Assembly (NCBI RefSeq): GCF_039537965.1
Contig: NZ_BAABBM010000001.1
Span: forward strand, 1,116,001 to 1,180,000
Origin: Sphingomonas limnosediminicola
GTDB lineage: Bacteria > Pseudomonadota > Alphaproteobacteria > Sphingomonadales > Sphingomonadaceae
Direction: 5' to 3'
DNA: 64,000 nt
Shown here: positions 43,739-53,180 of the stretch, piece by piece
Position numbering within the stretch: position 1 is the first letter of the stretch
How the letters are laid out: every line of letters starts with the position of its first letter
The notes under the pieces: model-generated
Seen by the model: only the letters and a program-made list of their open reading frames with translations
Databases searched by the model: none
What the model was told of the DNA's origin: nothing
Made by a program: the position numbers and the translations under genes

Positions 43739-44578
43739 TTAGAGATGTTCGATGCAAACGGCGGCGCGGCCGCCTGACTCGCCAGCACTCCCGCGTGCAA
43801 AACGGAGCCCTGCGATTAAGAGGTCGATTTGGGCCGGCAGGCAGACCGGGATGACGTCGCCCGCGCGAAGATTCATGAGCCGAGCCAGCGGCAATTCGGG
43901 CTGAGCGAAGACGGCGCGGACCGGGAAAGAAACATCGAGCGCGCAATCCATCAGGCGCGCCTGCCAACTCTCATCGGCAAGCTCCTCTCCTGTGGCTGGC
44001 GTAGCCGACTGAAGACCAGGAAGGGCCTCAAGCATGGCGATGGGAAAGCGGCATTCGATCTCGAATGGCGCGTGGCCGTCGAGGGTCACGCTAAAAACCT
44101 GGATCGCCACTGGGCCATCGGTCGGCCCGGCGTCGTCATCGAGCGCCGCGCGGATTTGCGCGAAAGGCTGCCAAGCCGCGCCAAGAAGCGCGCAGAAAGC
44201 CGAGGCGATGCGCTGGAAGAAGCGCGCCTCGGTCGGTGACAGCCGTTCGCGCTCGAGCACCTCGGTGCCGGCGCCGCCATAATAAAGGTCAACGAGGCGC
44301 ATCACGCTAACCCGGCTGATCATCAGCTCAGCCGTTCCCTTGAGCGGCTCGAGGCGAATGCGTTGGACCGCAAGACCTTCGCTTGTCGGCGTCTTCTCGA
44401 GACGGACTGGAGTTAAGGCGACATGCGCGCGAGCCGCCATGAGGCCCTCAAGGAGTTCAGCGATGCCCCGCGCAAGTTTATGCCCGGCTCGCTCGAGCCC
44501 GGGATAGGAAGCGCATTCCTCAGCGCGCCTTACAAGGTTCGCCTTTGTCACCCTGCTACCGGAAGCAACCGGGCTCAT
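43739..44578 (-). CDS. fliM: Flagellar switch protein FliM lacking the CheY-binding N-terminus
   Basis: A 279-aa C-ring protein. The middle domain keeps VMRLVDLYYGGAGTEVLERERLSPTEARFFQRIASAF, with the GGxG motif that contacts FliG, and a SpoA domain ends the protein (LARLMNLRAGDVIPVCLPAQIDLLIAGL). The usual first residues with a LSQxEIDALL motif that bind phospho-CheY are absent: it starts MSPVASGSRVTKANLVRRAEECA. The start overlaps fliL (ATGA), so no longer start is possible. Confidence 0.9.
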   Translation of the reverse strand: MSPVASGSRVTKANLVRRAEECASYPGLERAGHKLARGIAELLEGLMAARAHVALTPVRLEKTPTSEGLAVQRIRLEPLKGTAELMISRVSVMRLVDLYYGGAGTEVLERERLSPTEARFFQRIASAFCALLGAAWQPFAQIRAALDDDAGPTDGPVAIQVFSVTLDGHAPFEIECRFPIAMLEALPGLQSATPATGEELADESWQARLMDCALDVSFPVRAVFAQPELPLARLMNLRAGDVIPVCLPAQIDLLIAGLRFARGSAGESGGRAAVCIEHL

Positions 44579-45198
44579 TGGATGACCAGGCTAGTGAAGT
44601 AGATATTGTCGACGCCGCCAAAGCCTTCCTTGTCGCGGAGCACCTTGTTGGTGGCTGCGGTCAGCTGCTGCTGAAGCGCCTGCTTGCCGCGATTGGTGGA
44701 GAGAACGGCCGGGTCCTGCTCGGCAAGGACCATCAATGCGGCCGAGCGGATCGGCACGGTCTGGCGTTTGATGTTCTCGACGACGCGATGGTCGTAATAG
44801 GTCGCGAAGCTCAGGCCGACCTGGATGATGCCGCCGTTGGCAAGGTTGGCGGTGAACGGCTGATCGAGCGGAACGTAGGTGACCTCGAACTTGCGCGGAT
44901 CGACCGCGACGCGATCGCTGGTCACCGAGACGGTCCCGAACTTGGGTGCAGATTCCTTGCTTTCCCCACCTTCGGGGCTAGCGGAGACGTCTCCATTATC
45001 GCTGCGCTCGACGAGCTTGGGCCGGCTTGGATCTTCGGTTGCGCCCGCCGCGAGCAAGCCGTGCGAGGCATAGACGCCAACGCCGACGCCGCCACCGATC
45101 AACAGCGTCGCGCCGGTGAGCGTAAGCAGCATGATCTTGAACTTGCCCCGCTTCCTGGGTTCGGCGGGCATCGCCGCGGCGGGCTTCTTGGTCGACAT
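44575..45198 (-). CDS. fliL: Flagellar basal-body protein FliL
   Basis: A 207-aa inner-membrane protein: Lys/Pro-rich start, one helix (IMLLTLTGATLLIGGGVGVGVYA), a linker rich in Glu/Ser, then a periplasmic FliL domain with VDPRKFEVTYVPLDQPFTANLANGGIIQVGLSFATYYD. It supports the stator near MotB. Confidence 0.9.
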   Translation of the reverse strand: MSTKKPAAAMPAEPRKRGKFKIMLLTLTGATLLIGGGVGVGVYASHGLLAAGATEDPSRPKLVERSDNGDVSASPEGGESKESAPKFGTVSVTSDRVAVDPRKFEVTYVPLDQPFTANLANGGIIQVGLSFATYYDHRVVENIKRQTVPIRSAALMVLAEQDPAVLSTNRGKQALQQQLTAATNKVLRDKEGFGGVDNIYFTSLVIQ

Positions 45199-45218
45199 GA
45201 AATGTTTCCTTCCTGAGC

Positions 45219-46460
45219 TCAGGCGTAGCGTCCGTCAGGGCGCAGTTCGTTGGTGGATTGAGATTGTTCAGCGGCCAGCGGTGCGGCCTCGATAGGGAGC
45301 GCTAAGGGCGCGTTCGGCCGGTCGTGGCGCTCGCGGTCGGCGCTGCCGCCGCCCAGCGTCACATTCGTCGCGGCGACCTTGAGACCATTGGCGCGCATAT
45401 CGTCGTTCAGCTGATGCTGCGCCTGCGCGACGGTCGCCCGGCTCTGATCGTCGTGGGTGCGGATCGTGACGGCGACGCCGGCATCGGATGAATGGAGACG
45501 CACGTCGAGCGGGCCGAGCTGGTCGGCGGTCAGCCGGAACGCGGCACGGCCGCTTGTCCCGGAGAGCGAGGCAATGTCGCGCATCAGAGCGTCGAGTTGC
45601 TGGAGCTCGGGATCCACGTTTGTCGCGACAGCGTTGGCACTTGCCGGCGACAGGTGCGGCACAGAGCCCAGTGGCTTTGCGTGCATTAGCGCTGCCCCGA
45701 GGACTTGGGTGTCGACCGATGTCGCCAGGCTCGCTGCGGCGTGCAGCGCGGGCGCGGGCGAGTTCAGGCGATCGTCCGAGCCGTCACGTCCGCTCGGCAA
45801 CAGCGAAGATGCTGGTTGGTCTCCGGCAGGCATGGCTGCCATTGGCAGAGCTCTTTCCGACGGCACGTTGCCGCCAGGCAAAATTGCGGCGCGTGCGGCC
45901 GGCGGCGGCGGGACAGCGATCGCTGCGACGGCGGCAAGTGCCTGCTGGATGGTCCAGGACGAAGGCTCGCCGGTTGGTTGCTTTTCGCGACGGGCTGCGG
46001 CCGGCTCCTTGTCCGCCTCGCGCAGGCGGAGGGTGCGTGCGGGACCTCCCCGCGCGGACCCTGATTGCAGAGTTGCGAGCACCATCGCCGCCGCAAGGGC
46101 TATTGCGGGCTCGCCGGCAGGGTCGGTTTCCGCCGTTGTTGCGGGCATCGTGCTCTGAAAGGGCCGTCGAGCAATGGCTGCATCGACGTACTCCTGCGGC
46201 GGACAAGTGGCAGGTGTCGCGTCGTCGGCGACAACCGCGTCGGCCGCCTGTGCCATATCAGCCATTGTTCCGGTCTGCGCGACAGCCGGTGGCGGAGCGG
46301 TGGGTCCGCGATCTTCAACGGCTTCCGGCTGCGCTGCGACACCGAAGCATGCCGCCGCAGTCGACAGCAACTCGGTGAAGCCGGTAGCCGGCGAAGCGTT
46401 CGCAGCATCGGTGACACAGGCCGAAAGCTCGGCAGACAAAGGCAACGAAACAGCGCTCAT
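45219..46460 (-). CDS. fliK: Flagellar hook-length control protein FliK
   Basis: A 413-aa secreted ruler protein, Ala/Pro-rich over most of its length. The C-terminal switch domain (about 300-385) is recognisable: FRLTADQLGPLDVRLHSSDAGVAVTIRTHDDQSRATVAQAQHQLNDDMRANGLKVAATNVTLGG. ATG 46460 has AGGAGGA upstream; the longer frame is a fliJ shadow. It overlaps fliJ by 4 bp. Confidence 0.88.
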   Translation of the reverse strand: MSAVSLPLSAELSACVTDAANASPATGFTELLSTAAACFGVAAQPEAVEDRGPTAPPPAVAQTGTMADMAQAADAVVADDATPATCPPQEYVDAAIARRPFQSTMPATTAETDPAGEPAIALAAAMVLATLQSGSARGGPARTLRLREADKEPAAARREKQPTGEPSSWTIQQALAAVAAIAVPPPPAARAAILPGGNVPSERALPMAAMPAGDQPASSLLPSGRDGSDDRLNSPAPALHAAASLATSVDTQVLGAALMHAKPLGSVPHLSPASANAVATNVDPELQQLDALMRDIASLSGTSGRAAFRLTADQLGPLDVRLHSSDAGVAVTIRTHDDQSRATVAQAQHQLNDDMRANGLKVAATNVTLGGGSADRERHDRPNAPLALPIEAAPLAAEQSQSTNELRPDGRYA

Positions 46461-46876
46461 CCGCGCTTCCTCCTGATTCGTGTCGGACGGTTGGCGTCGT
46501 CGCGCAGGGACTGGCCCCTCTCCTCGCCTGCGGCAGCCCGGTCGCGGAGCCGTTCCGTGCCATCCTTGCGCGTGCCGGCGGCAAGGCGCGCCGCCCATGC
46601 CTGCTCGTGACGCGCCTCGGCGGCGCTGATCGGATGAGAAAGGTCACCCTCCGCCCGACCCAGGCGCTCGTGCATCTCGGACATCGCGTGGAGCGACTGT
46701 CCGTGGCTCGAGCCGAGCGCCGGGCGAAGGCTTGCGCGCAGATCACCGATGCGGCGCGCGACGCCTAGCAGTTCGGCAATGCGCCGTTCCGCCGCAGCCT
46801 CGCGTGCCGCGGCGACGCGATGCTCAACCACCCGCACGCGTAGGATCCTGTTGCAGCGCTGGGACAGCCGGCTCAC
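46457..46876 (-). CDS. fliJ: Flagellar export protein FliJ
   Basis: A 139-aa coiled-coil-like protein rich in Arg, Ala and Glu (RVVEHRVAAAREAAAERRIAELLGVARRIGDLRASLRPAL). Recognised by position between fliI and fliK and by helical composition; FliJ sequences diverge widely. Confidence 0.75.
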   Translation of the reverse strand: MSRLSQRCNRILRVRVVEHRVAAAREAAAERRIAELLGVARRIGDLRASLRPALGSSHGQSLHAMSEMHERLGRAEGDLSHPISAAEARHEQAWAARLAAGTRKDGTERLRDRAAAGEERGQSLRDDANRPTRIRRKRG

Positions 46877-48204
46877 GCGCCAAATCCTTCGATTAGCGCG
46901 ACGCGGGAGTCGTCAAGCGCAAAGCGCTCGCCGGGCTCCTGACGGAGGAATGCCAGCATATCCTCGCGCCGGGCAATTGCCTCGTCGAGCGCGGGATCGT
47001 TGCCAGCAGCGTAGGCGCCCATCAGCAGGAGATCCCGGTTTTCCTCAAAGGCGGACCACAAGCGACGGAAGTGCGCTGCTGCCGCAAGGTGAGCGGTGTC
47101 GGTGACGTCGGGCATGGTGCGTGAGAGCGAGCGCGCCACATCGATCGCCGGGAACACGCCCTGCTCAGCAAGCGGCCGCGACAAGAGGATGTGTCCATCG
47201 ACGATGGCGCGAGCGGCATCGACAATTGGATCGTCGGTATCGCCGCCGTCAGCGAGGACGGTATAGATTGCAGTGATCGAACCGCCGCTACGGGAGTCTG
47301 CTCCGGCACGCTCGACCAGGCGCGGGATGAGGCCGAGTGCCGAAGGAGGATATCCCTTCATGGTCGGCGGTTCACCAAGGCCGAGGCCAATTTCGCGCTG
47401 CGCGTGTGCAACCCGCGTCAGGCTGTCGATCAGGAGGAACACCTTCTTTCCCTGCTCGCGGAAATATTCGGCGATCGCGGTCGCGCGCATGGCGGCCCGA
47501 AGACGAAGCAGCGGCGCATGGTCGGCTGGAACGGCGACCACCACCGACCGCGGCTTGAGGCTGCGGGTGATCTTGGTCTCGACAAAATCGCTAACCTCGC
47601 GGCTACGCTCGCCGATCAACCCGGCAACGATCACGTCGGCGTCGACGCCCGCGAGCATCTGGCCCATCAGAACCGACTTGCCGACGCCGGAACCCGCAAT
47701 GATCGCGACTCGCTGGCCAACGCCGACGGTCAGAAGTGCATTGACCGCGCGCACGCCGACGTCGAGCGGACTGGTGACGCGGCTGCGGCGCAGCGGATTT
47801 ACGCGCTGACCCGCCAGTGGCCATGCGAGCCGGCTCGAAATTGGTCCGCGCCCGTCGAGTGGCTGCCCGTGGGCGTCGATTACTCGTCCAAGGAGCGCAT
47901 TGCCGCACTGGGCAAGCCCTCCATGCCCGTCGGGCTCGACCCGGCTTCCGGCCGCGACCGGTGCGTCGTTGTCGAACGGGAGGATGAGGCTGCGGTTTCC
48001 ATGGAATCCGACCACCTCGCCGCGCAGCAGGGTCTCGCCTGCTGCGGCAATGCGAACTGCGGTTCCGAGCGGATGGGTGAAGCCTTCGGCCTCAAGCATC
48101 GCGCCTTCGTGTGCGACGAGCCGGCCGATGCGACGCGGGCCCACGGACTCAAGGGCGATCGCCGCCGTGACTGCTGCCCCCGAGCTGACAAGGCGACTGT
48201 TCAT
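46873..48204 (-). CDS. fliI: Flagellar export ATPase FliI
   Basis: A 443-aa ATPase related to F1-beta. Walker A IAGSGVGKSVLMGQM, LIGERSREVSDFVE, Walker B KVFLLIDSLTRVAHAQREIGLGLGEPPTMKGYPPS and DDPIVDAARAIVDGHILLSR are all present. It drives substrate unfolding at the export gate with FliH and FliJ. Overlaps both neighbours by 4 bp. Confidence 0.97.
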   Translation of the reverse strand: MNSRLVSSGAAVTAAIALESVGPRRIGRLVAHEGAMLEAEGFTHPLGTAVRIAAAGETLLRGEVVGFHGNRSLILPFDNDAPVAAGSRVEPDGHGGLAQCGNALLGRVIDAHGQPLDGRGPISSRLAWPLAGQRVNPLRRSRVTSPLDVGVRAVNALLTVGVGQRVAIIAGSGVGKSVLMGQMLAGVDADVIVAGLIGERSREVSDFVETKITRSLKPRSVVVAVPADHAPLLRLRAAMRATAIAEYFREQGKKVFLLIDSLTRVAHAQREIGLGLGEPPTMKGYPPSALGLIPRLVERAGADSRSGGSITAIYTVLADGGDTDDPIVDAARAIVDGHILLSRPLAEQGVFPAIDVARSLSRTMPDVTDTAHLAAAAHFRRLWSAFEENRDLLLMGAYAAGNDPALDEAIARREDMLAFLRQEPGERFALDDSRVALIEGFGA

Positions 48205-48773
48205 TGCGCTAAACCTTCAAGACCGAGCTGCTCGCGCAGCGCTTCGAGGTGAGTCGCGACGCCGTCCTCAACCCAGCCGGTCGAATCCTCGATGCGCAGC
48301 GAGCCGCGCGACAGGTTCGGATCAGCGACCACCGGGAGTGGAAGGACCGAAGGATCGAGGAGCGCGAGGTCCTCGGGATGGAGGCGAAGAGTGGCGGCGC
48401 GCTCGGCCTCGGCGATGAGGCCTGCTGCGCGGCGCGCGCGCATCAGCAGAAGGTTGGTGTCGACGGCGAGCTCGCCTGCCGTTAGCCGAACCAGGCGCTC
48501 GACGGTCTCGGCGATGAGCAATGCGAGCTCTTCGCTTGGCCCGGGCTGAAGCGCTTCGCATGCGGCGACCAGGGTGGCAAATTGCTCGCGCTCCCCGGCA
48601 AACAACTGCTCGGCATCGGCGAGTCCTTGCTGGTAACCGAGCGCGAAAGAGTCATCCGCCGATGCGGCCGGCAATGCGGCAACGGCCGCGCTGGCAGCGG
48701 TGTGCCGCAACAGCGGCCGGAAGCCCGCAAGTGGGCGCGCCTCTGCAAGCCGTACGGCCTGGAACTCAGACAT
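48201..48773 (-). CDS. fliH: Flagellar export ATPase regulator FliH
   Basis: A 190-aa protein. FALGYQQGLADAEQLFAGEREQFATLVAACEAL is the typical central helix and LRIEDSTGWVEDGVATHLEALREQLG the end. ATG 48773 lies within the fliG end (8-bp overlap). Confidence 0.85.
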   Translation of the reverse strand: MSEFQAVRLAEARPLAGFRPLLRHTAASAAVAALPAASADDSFALGYQQGLADAEQLFAGEREQFATLVAACEALQPGPSEELALLIAETVERLVRLTAGELAVDTNLLLMRARRAAGLIAEAERAATLRLHPEDLALLDPSVLPLPVVADPNLSRGSLRIEDSTGWVEDGVATHLEALREQLGLEGLAQ

Positions 48774-49803
48774 AATCGTCCTCACCGCCAAGCTGGATCT
48801 CGCCCGCGTCGGCAAGCTTGCGAGCGGTCGCGAGGATCGTCCGCTGCGCTTCCTCGACCTCGGCCCGCTTGGCGGGTGCACTTTCTGCCATCTCGTCGCG
48901 GATCGTGTCAGCGGCTCGGCTCGACATGCAGCCGAGCATCTGTTCGAGCAACTTGGCTTCGGCGCCGCGCAGCGCAAGGCTGAGCACCGACCCCTCGACG
49001 GCCCGGAGGACCGCGCCGAGGCTCTTGGAATCGAGCGCCGCGAGGTCCTCGAACACGAGCATCTCGCGTTCGATCGCGGCGGCAAGCGCCTCGTCGCTCT
49101 GCTTGATGGAGGCGATCAGCCTTTGGCCGTCGGCTTTGCGCATGCGGTTGACGATCTGCGCAGCTTCGGCGGCGCCGCCGACCTTAAGAGGCGGTGCCGA
49201 AGCACCGCGCGAGGAGTAGTCGGAGAGGAGCTGTTCAAGATCCTCGATCGCTTCGCGGCGGACCTTGGTGAGTCGAGCGGCGCGGGCGAGCAGATCTGCC
49301 TGGGTCGCCTCGTCGAAGTCGCAAAGGGCGTTGGCCGCGGTTTCAGGAGTGAGCACTGCAAGGATCAGCGCGCCGACCTGTGCATGCTCGGCCTTGAGGA
49401 TGTCGGCGATCGTGTCGACCTCCATCCACCGCAGCAGATCGAGCGCGACAGCGCTGCTCCTCGGCGCAATCTGGGTCAGGATATTGTCGGCGCGGACGTT
49501 GCCGAGCGCGTGGGTAAGGACCGAGCGAACATGAGGCTCGACTCCGACCGAGAGGGCGGATGTCGCGCGGCACCGGGCAACGAACAGGTCGAGCGCGGCC
49601 TCAACCGTTGTCTCGTCGGCATTTGCGACTTTGAACATGCTCTCGCCGAGCCGGCGAACGGTCGAGGGATCGAGCGCTTTGACGATCTCGCCAGCATCCT
49701 CGTCACCGAGCAGCATGAGGAGAATCGCCGCCGCGGTCGCGCCGTCGACTTTGGGCGAGGCGCTCTCGACGCCTTCGAGCTCGTCCTCGACGTCCTCGCT
49801 CAT
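48766..49803 (-). CDS. fliG: Flagellar motor switch protein FliG
   Basis: A 345-aa rotor protein with the three FliG domains: AAAILLMLLGDEDAGEIVKALDPSTVRRLGESMFKVA at the start, a middle armadillo part, and a torque helix region MLVFEDLAALDSKSLGAVLRAVEGSVLSLALRGAEAKLLEQMLGCMSSRAADTIRDEM that meets MotA. Confidence 0.95.
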   Translation of the reverse strand: MSEDVEDELEGVESASPKVDGATAAAILLMLLGDEDAGEIVKALDPSTVRRLGESMFKVANADETTVEAALDLFVARCRATSALSVGVEPHVRSVLTHALGNVRADNILTQIAPRSSAVALDLLRWMEVDTIADILKAEHAQVGALILAVLTPETAANALCDFDEATQADLLARAARLTKVRREAIEDLEQLLSDYSSRGASAPPLKVGGAAEAAQIVNRMRKADGQRLIASIKQSDEALAAAIEREMLVFEDLAALDSKSLGAVLRAVEGSVLSLALRGAEAKLLEQMLGCMSSRAADTIRDEMAESAPAKRAEVEEAQRTILATARKLADAGEIQLGGEDDYV

Positions 49804-51431
49804 TTGCGCGCCTCGACGAGCTGGCGGACAACCATCGCCGCTTTCTCGCGGTCCTGACGCACGAAGTTGCGGACGAGGTCGGCGCGCGCCTCGTAGCTCG
49901 GCGCCGTTTCGATCATGTCGAGGGTGACGGTCGGAAGCCGCGCCTGCGAGCCGGGTGCTCCCTCACCACCGTCACTAGCGAACTCTTCGCCGAGCGCCCT
50001 ACTGCGGAGCGACTTCATCAGCGGCCGGCCAACAAACAGGAAGGCAAACAGAGCGGCAACGAGCGCACCCACCTGGCGAACCAGCGGCAGGAACCAGCCG
50101 CTTTCCCAGAAGCGTACCGAACTTTCCTCGACTGGGGCGAACGGACGCGAGGTTACGACTACCTGGTCACCGCGCGTCGCGTCGAAACCGACGGCGCCCT
50201 TCACCAAATTCTCGATCGCTGCGAGCTCGGCTGGGGTGCGCTTCTTGTCGGCTTCGTTGAGGGCGACGGCGACGCTCAGCCGGTGGAGCCGGCCTTCGGG
50301 CTGATGGGTGACCGAAATCTCGCGGCCAACGTCGAAGCTGCGCGAATAGGTCTCGGTCGACTGGTTGTCGTTCGAAGATTGCGCGGCCTGCTGCGGCGGC
50401 GGCTGGTTTGAGAGCTGCGATGCTGGCGGCGGCTGGTTAGAGAGCGCTCCCGGGATGCCGGCGGCCGGGACATTGGCATTGGCAGCAGAGGTCTTGTTGC
50501 CCTGCTCGCTGCGCAGCGCGCGATCGTTCTGCGGATAACTTTCCCGCGTCGATTGGCTTTCCGATGCATCGATGTCGGCATGGACTTCGGCGGTATAATT
50601 GCCGGCGCCAAGCATTGGCGTCAGGAGGGTCGCCAGCGCCTGTCGGTAGCGGCCCTCGGCCTGGAGCTGGAGCTCGAAGTTTTGGTCATTGGCAACCGAG
50701 GCGTCGCGCGACATCAGCGCACCCGACTGGTCGACCACGGAAACGTCGCCCGGCGACAGTCCGCTGACCGACGAGGAGACGAGCTGCTGAACGGCCCGCA
50801 CCTGGGCTTCGGACAAGGTGCGCCCGGTCTGCATTGTCAGCATGACCGAGGCCGCGGGCGGGCGCTCGTCGCGCACGAAGGGGCTCGGGTCGGGCGTTGC
50901 AAGATGGACCCGCGCGATCTTGATGCTGTCTATCGCCTCGATCGTCCGGGCAAGATCGGCCTCGTGCGCCGCGCGCAGCGTCTCGCCTTCGACTGCCCGG
51001 CTTGAACCCAGTGGGAGATTCGCGACCAAAGCGTCCCCCGCGGGGGCAGCCTTGGGCAGGCCTTGCCCGGCGAGAAGGATTCGCGCGCGCTGGAGATCGC
51101 CCTCGCCCACTTCGACGGCGCCAGTTGAGCTGTCGATCGAATAATTGATGCCGGAGGCGGAGAGTGCGCTGACGACGGCCGACTTATCAGCGTCGGTCAG
51201 ACCCTCAAACAGGCTGCGCTGCGGCGGGGTCTGGAACGACCACCAGGCGAGTGCGGCAATGGCCATGGCGCTGAGCGCCCCGACCATCGGCAGGCTGCGG
51301 CGGACGGCGGGCTGATCCATGAACGCGCGCAATGGTTCGAGGCGCGCCGGGAGAGTAAATGACGGAACGCGCACCTGTCGGGCAGCAGGCACCGCAACGG
51401 CGGCCGATTCAGCGATGATTTCTCCGGCCAT
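49800..51431 (-). CDS. fliF: Flagellar MS-ring protein FliF
   Basis: A 543-aa ring protein with membrane helices near 47-65 (LPMVGALSAMAIAALAWWSF) and near 435-455 (VRQVGALVAALFAFLFVGRPL). Between lie the ring-building motifs LFEGLTDADKSAVVSALSASGINYSI and RARILLAGQGLPKAAPAGDALV. The C-terminus (ARADLVRNFVRQDREKAAMVVRQLV) binds FliG. Overlaps fliG by 4 bp. Confidence 0.96.
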   Translation of the reverse strand: MAGEIIAESAAVAVPAARQVRVPSFTLPARLEPLRAFMDQPAVRRSLPMVGALSAMAIAALAWWSFQTPPQRSLFEGLTDADKSAVVSALSASGINYSIDSSTGAVEVGEGDLQRARILLAGQGLPKAAPAGDALVANLPLGSSRAVEGETLRAAHEADLARTIEAIDSIKIARVHLATPDPSPFVRDERPPAASVMLTMQTGRTLSEAQVRAVQQLVSSSVSGLSPGDVSVVDQSGALMSRDASVANDQNFELQLQAEGRYRQALATLLTPMLGAGNYTAEVHADIDASESQSTRESYPQNDRALRSEQGNKTSAANANVPAAGIPGALSNQPPPASQLSNQPPPQQAAQSSNDNQSTETYSRSFDVGREISVTHQPEGRLHRLSVAVALNEADKKRTPAELAAIENLVKGAVGFDATRGDQVVVTSRPFAPVEESSVRFWESGWFLPLVRQVGALVAALFAFLFVGRPLMKSLRSRALGEEFASDGGEGAPGSQARLPTVTLDMIETAPSYEARADLVRNFVRQDREKAAMVVRQLVEARK

Positions 51432-51435
51432 CGCG

Positions 51436-51777
51436 TCAGACCGGCATGTTCATGATGTCGCGGTAGGCGGACAGAAGCTTGTTGCGTACCTGCAGCGTGG
51501 CTTCGAAACTGAGTGAGGCTTTTTGGCGCTCGACCATCACTTGGACGATGTCACTGGTGTCGCCGCGCTCATATGATTCGGAGATCGCGCTCGCCTTGAC
51601 CTGCTGGTCGTTGACCGCGCGCACCGCGTCGACCAGCGTCTTGCCGAACGAGGTCTCGCCCGCTGCATCGACGCCGTCGCTCGACGGGTTTCCGGCGGCG
51701 CGTTGGAGCGCCTGGTTCTGGTTGAGGATGGCCGAACGTAACTGCAGCAGCTTCCCCGATTCAATCCCCGTGATCAT
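51436..51777 (-). CDS. fliE: Flagellar MS-ring/rod adaptor FliE
   Basis: A 113-aa protein. SFGKTLVDAVRAVNDQQVKASAISESYERGDTSDIVQVMVERQKASLSFEATLQVRNKLLSAYRDIMNMPV is the diagnostic C-terminus. First gene of a run that extends with overlaps or short gaps to flhB. ATG 51777 is chosen; the longer frame reads into promoter DNA. Confidence 0.93.
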   Translation of the reverse strand: MITGIESGKLLQLRSAILNQNQALQRAAGNPSSDGVDAAGETSFGKTLVDAVRAVNDQQVKASAISESYERGDTSDIVQVMVERQKASLSFEATLQVRNKLLSAYRDIMNMPV

Positions 51778-51828
51778 GTCCCGGTCGTCCCCCAAAGCGT
51801 TGCCCCACGCGGGCTCGCCAAGCATTAA

Positions 51829-51844
51829 AGCAAATGCTGTGCCA
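51829..51844 (-). promoter_or_regulatory. Sigma-54 promoter of the fliE-flhB operon
   Basis: On the minus strand TGGCAC (51844-51839), AGCAT, TTGCT (51833-51829): exact -24/-12 consensus, 52 bp before the fliE ATG. Confidence 0.85.
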
Positions 51845-51936
51845 GACAGACATTCGGGTGATTTTTCAGCTGCCTGGTGGCCTGAGGCACGAGGCCGGTC
51901 GCGAGTGGGCAGTCGGCATTCCGACAGGTGGGTGAT

Positions 51937-51963
51937 TAAAGGTTTTCGACGAAGTGCCGTTTC
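51937..51963 (+). promoter_or_regulatory. Sigma-28 promoter of flagellin
   Basis: TAAA (51937-51940), 15 bases, GCCGTTTC (51956-51963), 69 bp before the flagellin ATG. It diverges from the fliE sigma-54 promoter. Confidence 0.75.
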
Positions 51964-52031
51964 CTTGGCTGGGCGGCCCGACTGGTTGGGCTGCTGCAGG
52001 GGCAACACTGCCAGAAAGGAATCTAAGAGCC

Positions 52032-52847
52032 ATGACCGTCATCAACACCAACGTTTCGGCGCTTCGCGCCCAGAACAGCTCGCGCCTCGCCAGCAAGTCG
52101 CTGGGGGAAGCCATGGACCGCCTATCGAGCGGCAAGCGCATCAACAGTGCCAAGGACGACGCAGCCGGCCTCGCGATTGCGACCCGCATGGACGCCAAGG
52201 TCCGCGGTCTCACGCAGGCCGTACGCAATGCCAACGACGGCATTTCGCTGGCCCAGACTGCCGAGGGCGCGATGGGCGAAGTGTCGAACATTCTGGTGCG
52301 CATGCGCGAGCTGTCGGTTGAAGCCGCCAACGGCACGGCGGCGGCCACTGACCGCACCGCGATCCAGACCGAGGTCACGCAGCTCATCGGTCAGATCGAC
52401 GACATTGCCGGGCGCACGGACTTCAACGGCACCAACCTATTCAATGCCGCTGGGACGTTCAGCATTCAGACCGGCGTCAACTCGGGCGAAACGGTCGATA
52501 TCGACTTCGTCGCGATGAACTCGACCGGCCTCGGGGTGAACTCGGTCGACATGTCGACGGCCGCTGGCGCTTCTTCCGCAATGGCGCTTATCAGCACGGC
52601 GATCGACACGGTCGCGACGCAGCGCGCCAATGCCGGCGCGTCACAGAGTCGCCTGGAGGCAACCGTCAACAATTTGACGTCGACTGCCACCAATTTGACG
52701 GAAGCCAAGTCGCGCATCCAGGACGCCGATTTCTCCGAGGAATCGACAAAGCTCGCGACTGCGCAAATCCTGTCGCAGGCGTCGACCGCCATGCTGGCGC
52801 AGGCCAACCAGAGCCAGCAGGGGGTGATGAACCTGCTTCGCGGCTAA
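52032..52847 (+). CDS. fliC: Flagellin
   Basis: A 271-aa filament protein. The N-terminus [52 protein letters not shown] and the C-terminal helix ([46 protein letters not shown]) are standard. Only about 80 residues lie between, so the outer D2-D3 domains are absent. AAAGGAA is upstream. It is the only flagellin gene in the window. Confidence 0.97.
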   Translation: MTVINTNVSALRAQNSSRLASKSLGEAMDRLSSGKRINSAKDDAAGLAIATRMDAKVRGLTQAVRNANDGISLAQTAEGAMGEVSNILVRMRELSVEAANGTAAATDRTAIQTEVTQLIGQIDDIAGRTDFNGTNLFNAAGTFSIQTGVNSGETVDIDFVAMNSTGLGVNSVDMSTAAGASSAMALISTAIDTVATQRANAGASQSRLEATVNNLTSTATNLTEAKSRIQDADFSEESTKLATAQILSQASTAMLAQANQSQQGVMNLLRG

Positions 52848-52863
52848 GCGGCACCGAGGGAGG

Positions 52864-52892
52864 GGCGGCTTCGGCAGCAGCGCCGGGCCGCC
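52864..52892 (+). terminator. Probable flagellin terminator
   Basis: GGCGGC (52864-52869) and GCCGCC (52887-52892) can pair, followed by TTTCCTTT, 17 bp after the flagellin stop. Confidence 0.6.
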
Positions 52893-52943
52893 TTTCCTTT
52901 GCCCTTGAGGAACTGAAGTAATTCGAGGGATGCTTAGAGACTG

Positions 52944-53180
52944 ATGCAGCTGCCATTTACGAACAATAACCCGCCAAATGAGCGTCCGGCGCAACCGCCT
53001 TCGTCCTCGCCCAAGTGGGCGTACCTCACGAATGAGGTGGAGTTGTTTCGGAGACGCGCGCTCGAGTGCCGTCAGGCCGCGGAACGCACGCCCCATGGCC
53101 CTTGGCGGCTCCACCTCGAGAGTATAGCTGAGGAACTCGACAAAGAGGCTGGATGGATTGCGAGCGCGATCAAGCGCTGA
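52944..53180 (+). CDS. Small hypothetical protein
   Basis: A 78-aa protein. The half EVELFRRRALECRQAAERTPHGPWRLHLESIAEELDKEAGWIA forms two amphipathic helices, a pattern seen in many short alphaproteobacterial proteins of unknown role. Weak ribosome-binding site. The following 365 bp (53181-53545) hold nothing I can support. Confidence 0.55.
   Translation: MQLPFTNNNPPNERPAQPPSSSPKWAYLTNEVELFRRRALECRQAAERTPHGPWRLHLESIAEELDKEAGWIASAIKR

Noticed and set aside
48700..49857. 385-aa plus-strand frame opposite fliG
   Set aside because: Antisense shadow of fliG.
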